From Gymnopilus junonius (taxonomy: Eukaryota > Basidiomycota > Agaricomycetes > Agaricales > Galerinaceae), in contig JADNYJ010000375.1 in assembly GCA_015501075.1 (NCBI GenBank), positions 1-31,291 on the forward strand: 31,291 bases of DNA, in the 5' to 3' direction. A model generated the notes under the pieces. That model made no database searches, was not told where the DNA came from, and saw only the letters and a program-made list of their open reading frames with translations. Made by a program: the position numbers and the translations under genes. How positions within the stretch are numbered: the first letter of the stretch is position 1; each line of letters opens with the position of its first letter. Of this stretch, positions 10,304-19,315 are shown piece by piece.

Positions 10304-13300
10304 CTACCAAATTGTCTGATAACAATATTTACTAACCCAGTTATTAACTAAAAAGCTCTCTGCTTTGTCAAGAACATTTGTTGAATTCCACTGATTTTGG
10401 TCTGCAGCTTCCTTGAATACAGGAAAGAGCATACAACTTTGCCTGATGCTGGTTACTGGAAGAACTTCACCTGGTGGGTGCCCACTAGCCTCTGGTTTGG
10501 GCTTAGAAATTCTATACATGCCATGCTGGACAGAAGGTTCAGATGGTAAGTGGGTATACCACTCAACATATGCAAGTGGAACTTTAGGCTATGCTTCCGG
10601 TGCCGGGATTGGTGCTCCAGGTGCAGGTATCAAATCTGGAAGGTGAAAAATGACTTTCAACTGGCCTATTCTTGTCCCTAAGTGGAAATTAGAGTACTGA
10701 AACTCAGAGAAGAACCTTGCCTATATACCTGCAAGACCATGTGATTCTGCTTCATCAGTAGTCATTACAACAACTGTATCAAAATGGCCATTTGGAAGCT
10801 TTGCAGACTTTGGCATGGCCCTGACAATATCCTTTTCACCTTCAATTTCATCATGTAAAGCCACCTGGTGAAAGCGAAACATGTTGTAGACATCAAGATG
10901 GGTGATTGGCAAAGGTGCAGTCTCCAGAGCACATTGATGTAGTGGTGAAGGATCCAAAAAGGTATTTAAATATTTCTTCAGGTGGAAGGAAAAATGAGGG
11001 GCATTATGAAGAGTTTCAATGTAGGTGATAGCTCGCCTAGGGTAGTCAGGGCGTTTAGCAATTGCCCAAAGAGGTTGGGATAAGCTGGGTATCTGAGAGC
11101 CTGTAGACTGGGGCTTTGTGGTTCATAGCTGGATAACCATATTAAAAAATGTGATCTTCTCCTGCTGACAGAGCCAATGAATCATTTGCAGAAATTCATC
11201 CCATTGATTGGTGGCCCTCCAACCATGCTTAGCAAAGTCAATGTGAAGACGTTCGAACATTTCAGTGTTGTAGTTGTCAGTTGTTCCAAAGAGCTCAATG
11301 CTTTCAATGTAGTGGGAAAGAGAATGTAACTTGGGAAGATTCAGATGTTCTTGGCATTTGACATCGACAAAGTAGCTTTTGTTATTGTGGAATTCCTTGA
11401 GAGCAGTTCTTAAATAGCCCAGAGTTTCATTGTTGTGAGTTGGATACTGCGCAAGGTATATGAAATCAAGCAGTGCCTTCATGGCCTTGATCCCAGGAGT
11501 GGCCATAACACCAACCAAGCAACCTAGAAGTATCTTCACCATATTCTTTCGTTCTGATCCTGAGATCTGTGAGAGATTGGAAATGCCGTTCTTGAAATGT
11601 CGGAGCCCATTGCCAAAAGGAAGAGATCGAATTCTTTGGTCTAGTTTCTTTTCACCCATGACACTTTGGCACCAACCGACCAGGTGTTTGAAGATGCCTT
11701 GATACAGCTGGTGAAGAATGTCTGGCATGATTGCTTTATGGATGTCAGCAAATGGAAGATCCTGCCAAAATGGAGTAAAGACTCTGCCTGCAACATCATT
11801 GGCCATGCACTCCTTGTGGAACACCTGAGGAGACCCTTGAGCTTGGGCCTTTGCATCATTGATGATCTGCTGAGTCCATGTTTTAGTCCTAGGAGGCAAT
11901 ACGGCAGGATCCTGAAGTTCCTTGGCTGGACAACGGCACTTGGGGCAAGTGCCGTACTTAGTACAGGCAACGAGACATTGTTCAGGGTAGTCCGCCACAT
12001 AGCATGCAAGGATTGGAAAGACCAGCCTCACTGCTCCATCACTGCAAGTCATTTGGATGCCTTCCTTTCCTGCCTTCTTCAGAGGGTGAAGCACAATGCT
12101 CATTGCTTCATGGAATATATGCTGGACCTTTGAGCAGTGTTCTGCCTCAGTCATCTCTGATCGATTGAGTTTGTCGACAGAGAGATAAGCGATTAAGATG
12201 CACGCATGTTGACTGGGCCTCCTCCATGTCGCTTTTGGCAGATTTCCAGTTGTCAGATACACTGGATACACTGATTTTCCACCAGAGAACTGGGTGAGCT
12301 GCATCTTGTCTGTTGCTATAATGATAGGAGCAATGGTGGCACCCTTGGGCAGGAGGTTCTAAGTAGGCATCAAGAAAATGAGTGACCAAGCAATTCATCA
12401 CCAAAGTGATTGATCACCTGAACTGCATGCCACCATTTACCTGTCCACATCTCGGAGAATATTCTGGACTTCCTCCCTTCATCAGTGAAGACTTTCTTTG
12501 GACAATAGACTCTCTCCTTCTTGAATGTGGGGTTGGCAAAAAGACTCTTGACAGCCTCAATGGGATCTCTGAAACATATAGTGTACACTTCCTCTGGTCG
12601 GTCTCGGAATGAGAGGTGTCATGTTTGCCAATCTCCAGCTCATTCAGGGATTGAATCAACTTTCTGATGTAAAGCGCGAACATTGTTGTATGATAATCCA
12701 AGCTTTTCTTTGACCTGAATGAAGTAAGAAATATTCTTTCAACAATAATAAAGATGGCATACTCCAGGAATAGCGAGCAAGCGATTTACAGCATTATGGC
12801 TGGGTCCATCCTTCACAGCCCATTCTGCAAATCTCCAGTCCAGCTCTGAGTTGAAAGGATGATGCTCAGATAAAGGATCTTGCATTATAGTGTCGCCCTC
12901 TGGATCTGTTGTTATGAATTGCTGGTCTGCATGCCCAAAGATCTGACCAGCACCAGGATAAGGAGCTTCCTCTCTAGTATCCTCATCATTGTCCAGAGAC
13001 CTGTGCATGTTAGGATGGGATCTGTTGGGTTGCGAAGGTCCTGCCTGTGGCTCATTGGGTAAGAGAATAAACTCATCTCGATCGATATCCTCTGATGGCA
13101 GGACATCAATGTTTCTCTCTTCCAAGTTGGGCCAGTCTGACGAATCCCAGTCAAATGAAGAAGCAGCCTCTTCAGCAAGTTGTTGCTGCAGTATAGCTTG
13201 ATCTAGATTATACAGGGATGGCATTGGATCCGGCAATGGCTGTATGTCATCCAGGCCAAAGGCTTTGATTTTGCCCTTTCTATACCACTCACAAGATTTG

Positions 13301-13407
13301 GCAGAGGAGAGATGTGCATTGAGTCCTTGGAAGGTCTTGAAGATCTTGGAGCAAGCAGAGCAGCCAGGGAAGTCATCATCTGGGAAATGTGGCATAATGT
13401 CCAGCAA
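10304..13407 (-). pseudogene. Plavaka-type (CACTA-related) transposase, four nonsense codons
   Basis: Four exons, 13407-12763, 12714-12418, 12358-10729 and 10677-10304, join without a frameshift into 982 codons. The N-terminus has a C2H2-like finger (GCSACSKIFKTFQGLNAHL) and an acidic, proline-rich region. The core carries Plavaka hallmarks: FRDPIEAVKSLFANPTF, KGATIAPIIIATDKMQLTQF, VYLTTGNLPK, CSDGAVRLVFPILACYVADY followed by PEQCLVAC, PDILHQLYQGIFKHL, and ETFERLHIDFAKHGWRA-like near 11250. The C-terminus reads KVPLAYVEWY and WNSTNVLDKAESFLVN. The only lesions are TGA at 12640-12642, TGA at 12619-12621, TGA at 11123-11125 and TAG at 10589-10591, each one C-to-T change from CGA or CAG. It would have catalysed cut-and-paste transposition of its element; now inactive. 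Terminal repeats were not located. Confidence 0.88.
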
Positions 13408-14319
13408 TCCAAACTATAGCGGCAATAGAGAGAGCAGGTAGTGGTTATCGCAATAAAGATCGATGTTATTGACAACAAGTTATATATATAGACAGTCTAT
13501 AAATGACATCCTTAGTCTCGTACATGCAATGAAAGCCAGATTACTCACAAATAGTGACATTCAGAGTGAGCATTGTTGAAATGAATGTGTAATAGTAATG
13601 AGTGACAGCAAAATGAGTGAACCATGGATAGCAGAATAGATACAGGAAAATGAGCGATGGGTATATATAAGTAGGAAAGTGATAAGTAACTTCAGTGCTT
13701 GGTTGTCTGACAGTGGTGATGCTTGATGTGCTTCCATACAACTAGTGGTTGACCATTTTTCTGGTAGACTGAGGTACCTATTCATAAGCTCAATACTTTG
13801 GTAAACATTAAGAAGATGACTGCTCACTTTTGCCTTTAAGCAGTAACCAAACCATTGAATAGCCATCCGTAGGCAATCCAGCCAGTATAAGCTACTGTTG
13901 TCTCAACTATAAGAGGTCCAAAATGGAGTTAATAGTAAACACAAGATCAGAGAGACTGCCATGCTCACCCTCCTCTGTCTCCCAGTCTAGCAGGACACTG
14001 TAGGAGTCTCGAAGTTCCAGAGTCCATCACCACTGCTACTGGGGATTTGACTCTTGCTCATGCTTTTCTTGGTAATACTGGAGGATTATCTGGTCATTTC
14101 TGGAGAGGAAAGAGCTTGATAAACAATATAATGTCCCAGAGACAGAAGAAAGAAGATGAGGCCCTGCAGCAAAAGGGGGGACACGGAGAGCATGAGGTAA
14201 TAAAGAAAGCTTTGAAGTTGCTATTTTAGTCATGATCTTGGATGATCTTTCCTCAGTCACCCATGAACTTATTATCTCTCCAATTAAAATAAAATTAATA
14301 GAGTACTACATCTATGTAT
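13408..14319. other. Plavaka upstream flank, no gene supported
   Basis: Immediately upstream of the transposase start there is an AT-rich segment with TATATATATA near 13480 that could serve as its promoter. The rest shows short frames only. I see no convincing CACTA-type terminus here. Confidence 0.4.
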
Positions 14320-14801
14320 CTAACATGAATTGTTTTTCTTGGAGCTGACCCTCCTAATTCTGCGCTTTAACCTGAGAGCCATTCTTTGCAAGACCTTTTG
14401 TCTCTCCACCTCAGCTTTTGCCTGCCTTTTCAATGAGATGTGCCTTGACTTTGCCTTTGCCTTTGCTGCCTTCACTGCCTTCAGCTTCTGCAGCAGCCTT
14501 ATCTTCAGAAGGTCGATTGCTGGAGGTCCATGAATCGGACTAAGCAGGGGAGGAGTCTGGACAGCTGGAGGAGTGATAGGGACTGGGATGGGACTGGGTG
14601 GTCTGGATGATGAATCAGAAATGATTATGACATGGTGATCTAGTAGTACAGCTCAGACATATTTCAGATTCATGTAAAGAACCAGTTGTGCACCTTGCAT
14701 CTCTTCATGGTTACTCTCGACATTGACTAGTACCTCGTCATCAGAGCCATAGTAGATAGAAGATAGTAGATTATATGTGGGTGGGCAAAGTTTGGGATGG
14801 G
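14320..14801 (-). pseudogene. C-terminal relic with SUMO-interaction-like motif and basic tail
   Basis: Two exons can be joined: 14801-14694 (HPKLCPPTYNLLSSIYYGSD...) and 14639-14320, with a GTGCAC donor and a CTAG acceptor, keeping one frame to a TAG stop. Across the junction it reads HHVIIISDSSSRPPSP: a hydrophobic V-I-I-I followed by acidic/Ser residues, like a SUMO-interacting motif. A proline-rich stretch and a Lys/Arg-rich tail follow (KLKAVKAAKAKAKSR, RLKRRIRRVSSKK). I do not recognise the family. Upstream exons toward 15.2 kb cannot be joined with confidence. Confidence 0.45.
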
Positions 14802-15437
14802 CTAAAAGGACAGAATGAGCATAGCTGGGTTTGTGGGCATACCAGAGACTTACTTTATACCCTGGATAGGTGTCTCTATTCCAGGATCATAGGTATTCTT
14901 GAGAATTGGGGTAGTGCCACCTCCCAGGTGACATCAATCCCCACTCATCTTCATGAGAGACCAGCAGCAGAGTAGGGACTGGAGCATCTGGCAGACATAC
15001 AGAGCGAGTCTTTGAAGAATGTGACTGGTCGGAATTGGAGGGAGAATGTAGGCAGAGGCGCAAGTTGCTGGACTAGTGATGTCAGTCAAGATATTCAACA
15101 AGAGATTTCTTGTGGGAAAGTAGAAACAGAAATGCTGCTTTACCTTTCCACTTTCCCAGATGGAAAGAATCAACAAACAAGATGTGAGATGTGTCGAAAG
15201 TGAGAGGATGTCACATGGATGTTAAATGATCGTGTATTATCAAAAACTCGAAAAACAAGTCAATCAGTGAGAATGTGAGGTAAAAGAAGGCAGAGACGCC
15301 AGCTTTCAGCCATTGGAGGAGGACAAGCAAAGCAAACATGATGGTGGAATGTGATTTTGGGCCATGAAGGATGGGAGAAGAACAAGTGCAGCAAAGGTGA
15401 AAGATGAATCAGGACATGTAAAGAGATACATGATGAA
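14802..15437. other. Unresolved coding scraps, minus strand
   Basis: A possible exon near 14950-14860 (reading HYPNSQEYL, stop, WNRDTYPGYK) precedes a good donor (GTAAGT at about 14859), which suggests the 14320-14801 relic extends upstream. The phase does not match the next exon, so it is probably mutated. Nothing else is supportable. Confidence 0.3.
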
Positions 15438-15539
15438 TCATGCGGCAAGGTCCACCAACCGGCTCGCTGGTGAGCCAGAAGAAGTGGGTGAGCCAGAAGA
15501 AGTGGGTGAGGTGGCGTTGGAAGGCAGCATAAACGCATG

Positions 15540-16110
15540 CTGTTGTCTCCACCCATGCTCTTCACTTGGCGGAGGATGGCAGTGACATTCAAGGCCTCGT
15601 CCAGAGCAGGAACCATTATGTTTGTGAGAGTCACCATGTCAATGGGCTTCAAGTGCTCATCCAGAGTGAGAGCCATGGCAAGAACCAGACCCATGGCAGC
15701 GAGCATCCAACTGCGCACCTGGTGGTGAGCTTCCAAACCATGCCCATTGTGAGAATTGTGGTGAGAGCCTGAGCCATGATGACAGGCATCTAATTCACAT
15801 CTGCGATGGGAACCAGAGCCATGGTGGCGAGCCTCCAATTCACGCCTATTGTGGGAATTTGTGGGAGCCTGAACCATGGTGGTGAGCATCAAGCTCACGT
15901 CTGTGATGAGAGCCTGAACCATGATGGCGAGCCTCCAAATCACACCCATTGTGAGAGTTGTGGTGAGAACCTGAACTGTGGTGATGAGCTTCCAACTCAC
16001 AGCCACTGCAAGAAGCATGACGGGAACCTGAGCCATGCCTATGAGCTTCAAGGGCACATCCACTGCGAGAGCCATGGTGGAAGCCTGATCCATGATGGCA
16101 GGCCTCGAAC
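15540..16110 (-). repeat. Tandem repeat array, about 45-57 bp units, roughly ten copies
   Basis: Units start TTGGAAGCTCAYCAYCAT and continue GGYTCAGGYTCYCAYCAC. Full units have an extra AAYTCTCACAATGGGTGTGA block and short units lack it. The first units (16100-15870) and the middle units (15860-15740) are clear; the last two or three (15725-15560) are diverged and contain TGA codons in the His frame. Length variation between units and the 2-base deletion show the array is evolving by slippage or unequal exchange as well as substitution. Confidence 0.8.
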
Positions 16111-16302
16111 TTCGGAAGAGGATCTCTGCCATGAATGATGTCATGAGCAGCCACCTCAGCACTGGAATAGTGGTCTAAAAATCAACCATGTCAGCATGAA
16201 CAACAGAGCTGGTTACAGGTGCACAAGACCACTTACGGGGAGAGCATGAGTTGACAAGATGGCAGTGAGGATGAAGGCAATGAAGCTCTTGTGGAATTGC
16301 AT
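15846..16302 (-). CDS. Secreted His/Gly/Ser-rich tandem-repeat protein (novel type, possibly decaying)
   Basis: Exon 1 (16302-16237) encodes a textbook signal peptide, MQFHKSFIAFILTAILSTHA, then LP. A canonical intron follows (GTAAGT, branch-like GCTGAC, TTTTTAG; 16236-16175). Exon 2 carries repeats of the form LEA-H-H-H-GSGSHH-N-SHNGCE, with about one Cys per unit. Differences among units fall mostly at third positions (GGT/GGC, TCC/TCT, CAT/CAC), so this is the frame selection acted on. Two problems remain. The canonical splice puts exon 2 one base out of that frame, so a GAG acceptor at about 16155 or a GTCTTG donor would be needed. A 2-base deletion near 15860 ends the frame at a TAG (15846). 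A His-rich, Cys-containing secreted protein could bind metal, but no family is recognised. Confidence 0.45.
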
Positions 16303-16400
16303 TTTGATTGGAGTTTGTTCAAGTAATAGCTGTTTAAGGGCAAGCTGGAGCTGAAGTAGGACTTTGAGACTGAGGAAGGATTGGGAGATGACCACTTGAA

Positions 16401-16406
16401 TTTATA
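16401..16406 (-). promoter_or_regulatory. TATA box of the secreted repeat gene
   Basis: TATAAA lies about 100 nt upstream of the signal-peptide ATG. About 30 nt downstream is a CT-rich tract (CTCCCAATCCTTCCTCAG), a usual transcription-start context in basidiomycetes, and the ATG sits in an A-rich context (CAATCAAAATGC). The set argues that the gene is, or recently was, expressed. Confidence 0.55.
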
Positions 16407-17150
16407 TCATTCCAAACCCTAGGAAAATGTGTTCATACCTTGGCAATTTCTCAAAATACCATGAGAATCTCACCTTGGCATTTGAACCATAGCTTTCAGT
16501 GCTGCCGTCAATTGGTGTGGAAATAGCATGCCAAGGTGAGGAAACATAACCCTTGCCCTGGATAGAAATTTCATTGGTACATTCAAAGCCGTAAAGTTTG
16601 GTATGCTTCTTACATTTATTGTCCAGATATTGGCTAGAGTATTGACTGAACAACATCTATGACCAATCTGCAGAGATGCTTGACGGCTATAATGCAAGAC
16701 ATCAGAATCGAGTTTCTGACAAGAAAGGATGAGAAAGTGGCTTACCTTCCTGGCTGGTCATCATGGGTGGTCGATGGGGAGATATCTGGCTGCCGCAGCA
16801 ATTAGGGAATTGTTTGATGACCTATGGTATCAAGTCATAAGGAAGCACATAAGCAACTATACTACAAATGAAATACTCACCAATTCTGCATCCAACCATA
16901 TCCCTTGCCTTGCAGCAATCACCTACAGTACCACCACGGCCTACGACACACTTAGGAGACCCATTTCGCAGTCCTGCATGCTTTGGGATGCTGAGAACGG
17001 ATGGCCATTCCAGATCAAAGGAAAGGCAGCAGGTGATGCTAGGACAAAAAGAGATCGTTGAGTCTATTCGACTCTCTAAGCTCTTCGCCATGGATAGATC
17101 TGAGGTAAAGGGTGAGCATCAAATTTATTGAATAGGATGTGGTGACTTAC
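16407..17150. other. Unclassified region with minus-strand coding scraps
   Basis: The minus frame 16656-16402 reads CTNEISIQGKGYVSSPWH and looks protein-like but matches nothing I know. The minus frames between 17100 and 16820 contain several stop codons, and the correct frame is unclear. The plus-strand frame 16729-17061 is probably a shadow. Confidence 0.3.
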
Positions 17151-17154
17151 TTAT

Positions 17155-17870
17155 AGACACTCTTCCAACACTATCCCCAGCTCCAGCTCTGTGCGCATCA
17201 AAGCAGCCAGTTATCTCCACTGTATGCTGCTCTCATTGCTGCTACTGTCGATGCTGGTGGCAGAATGGCTGGGTGCCAGGGATTCAATGGCTGAAGAAAC
17301 CAAACTACAAATCAGTAAGTATCTGACCCAAGTCCACATGATAGAGGTGCATACTCACCTCGTGCCAAGCTCTAGCTTTGTCTGGAAGCTCTCTGTCTGC
17401 TTGTAGATGGGCATGAACATCATTCACAGCTCACCTACGAGTGGGACGGCATGGCACTTGCTGCATTCTGTTGATCATGTGTGCTGCTGGCAACAGTGGG
17501 ATGGAGCAGTGGAGAAATTGAGGGTCAGAAGGGAGTAATGCTGACCTAACAAAGAGATGGTGAGCAGCTCAGAGAATTGGCAGTAAGCTTACCATCGTCT
17601 TACCACATGTGCATAAGAGGCACAATGAAGGGGCGACCAGAGATAAGAACCAAGATTCTAAGATCAAAGATAGTAAGTGATAAGTCAGTATGTCATACTT
17701 GCAAAGGTACCTGATCCTGTGATACTTACCTTGACTATAGACTTGCATGACAGATTTCAAAGACTCCCACCACCATCATCTTGCAGGCCTCCAGGTAATG
17801 CGCCACCATACGGTTCATCTTGCAAGTGATATCGTCAATTGTGTTGGGAAAGCAATGGGGATGAGGAGGT
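17155..17870 (-). pseudogene. Decayed minus-strand gene of unknown family, divergent to the TET/JBP-like gene
   Basis: Three exon-like blocks share one strand and have plausible splice sites. About 17870-17745 reads MNRMVAHYLEACKMMVVGVF. 17545-17359 reads IPLLPAAHMINRMQQVPCRP, a stop, then AVNDVHAHLQADRELPDKAR and a GTGAGT donor. About 17310-17155 reads SIDSSSNESSIQWR, a stop, then LAALMRTELELGIVLEECL and a GTAAGT donor. The stops (TGA at 17431-17433; TAA at 17211-17213) are each one C-to-T step from CGA and CAA. The family is not recognised. It is transcribed away from the 18147 start of the next gene. Confidence 0.45.
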
Positions 17871-17942
17871 GGCTGAGGAGTGGTGCAGAGGTGTTTGGCT
17901 GATTCGGTCAGTTCAAGGCAGGGTCAAGGCGGGTATGGAGGT

Positions 17943-17986
17943 GGGAAAGTGCAAACTCAAAGGTCGATTTGAGTTTGCACTTTCCC
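17943..17986. repeat. Perfect 19-bp inverted repeat (hairpin)
   Basis: GGGAAAGTGCAAACTCAAA at 17943-17961 is repeated as its exact reverse complement at 17968-17986, separated by 6 bases (GGTCGA). It lies between the divergent minus-strand relic and the plus-strand gene starting at 18147. There is no T run after it, so it is not a terminator. It could be a fold-back junction of two element ends, a recombination scar or a bidirectional regulatory site. Confidence 0.9.
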
Positions 17987-19243
17987 AGAGGCAGGTATCA
18001 ACAATGAGGGTGAGGATCAACAAGCAGACGCGACTTGGATGTGTCCAGAGTTTGCATGATGTTGTGACTGTGCATCCTGCAAGTTCGGACTTCGACATTG
18101 ACCATGTCATGTCCTCATGCCCTCCGGACCTCCCACTCTTCTGTCGATGTCAAACATAGTCCTCTCCCTGTCTGAGCTTGCCCGTATTGTTGCTGCCCTC
18201 TCCAGTGCTCCTGGAGAGGATGTCGTTGATGAATTTGAATGAGCAGCAATTGCTCTGAAACTGCAGGGTGCCCTTAACTCTGCTTGGTCAACCTCTGGCC
18301 CTTGGGGAATTCCTTCAGCAACACTCTCATTTCCTGCTGCCAGTCCTCACCTTCCACCGGCTTCCTTGCAGGTATGTGATCTTTGCGGCATCTCTTTTAA
18401 AACAAGGTTTGACAGTGTGATTGCAATAGACAAGGGGTTCAATCCCAGCATGGCAATGCCTTTTTCGGCCAACTTGAGGTCATCAGGCTTTGACTTCAGG
18501 CCTAATAATACTTTCAGGTTATCTATTGACTTCAGATGTGCAAAATCCAGTTCCAGCCATTCCTATCACCAGTCGCCTTTCCAGACCTCTCGAGCTCCTC
18601 CTTTCCTGTAGGATCTGGGACACCTGGACCTCTTCCCACTCTGCAAGATGCTGGATCACCCTTACCTTGCATATGTCCTCATCTTTTGACAAGCGTATGA
18701 GTTGCTAATCCCTATATCATTATTCAGAGTTCATCGTACAGCCTGGGCAATGCGGTGTATATTCCTTCAATATGGTCACCAATGATCCTTAATTGCGCAA
18801 ACCTACCCACCCCATCTTGATGTCATCTTCTTCGAATATGGGTGATCCGACTCCTTGTGTCGACCCTCGAGACCTCACATGCCAATGCGACCTCTCCAGC
18901 GAATCGATTGTCAGCCTTCCAGCCATGGATTCTTGGCATTTGATGAGGATCAGGAAGAGAACGAGGACATGGAGGAGGTCATCATTCCTCCAGCACCTCG
19001 ACTCCATGCTCCAGATCCATCGCAGCTGGACCTGCCCACGCATCCTTTGATAGAATTGGGATAGCGATGAGCATCATGATGACCCCATGGGCAACAAGAT
19101 CTTGGTGACAGTGAGGACGACAATGGTGACAATGGAGACAACGATGGGGGGGCCGATCGCCAATGCCGTGGAAGTACTGAAAGTTTGTTCAGATGGCTGG
19201 GGTACGATCCTCCGGCTGGTGGAATGGTGGTCCTGGCCCTAGA

Positions 19244-19315
19244 GGAGGAGGAGGTGGTGGAGGAGGAGGAGGAGGTGGTGGTGGTGGTGGTGGTGGTGGA
19301 TGGGGTGGATGGGGT
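19244..19315 (+). repeat. GGN microsatellite encoding poly-Gly
   Basis: Nineteen consecutive GGA/GGT codons (19244-19300), followed by TGG-GGT-GGA-TGG-GGT, encode Gly19 and then WGGWG within the N-terminal region of the dioxygenase-like gene. It is a slippage-prone tract and was probably variable in length when the gene was active. Confidence 0.85.

Noticed and set aside
15260..16162. A 300-codon open frame on the minus strand across the His-repeat array
   Set aside because: It is the longest open stretch there and is in phase with the canonical splice. The variation between repeat units is synonymous in the His-rich frame and not in this one, and it shifts between hydrophobic and His-rich content at indels. 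I treat it as a by-product, but RNA data should decide.
16729..17061. Plus-strand frame with LFDDLWYQVIRKHI resembling a CHAT-domain start
   Set aside because: Only one short string resembles the family. No downstream conserved segments follow, and splice signals and coding-like blocks nearby point to the minus strand.
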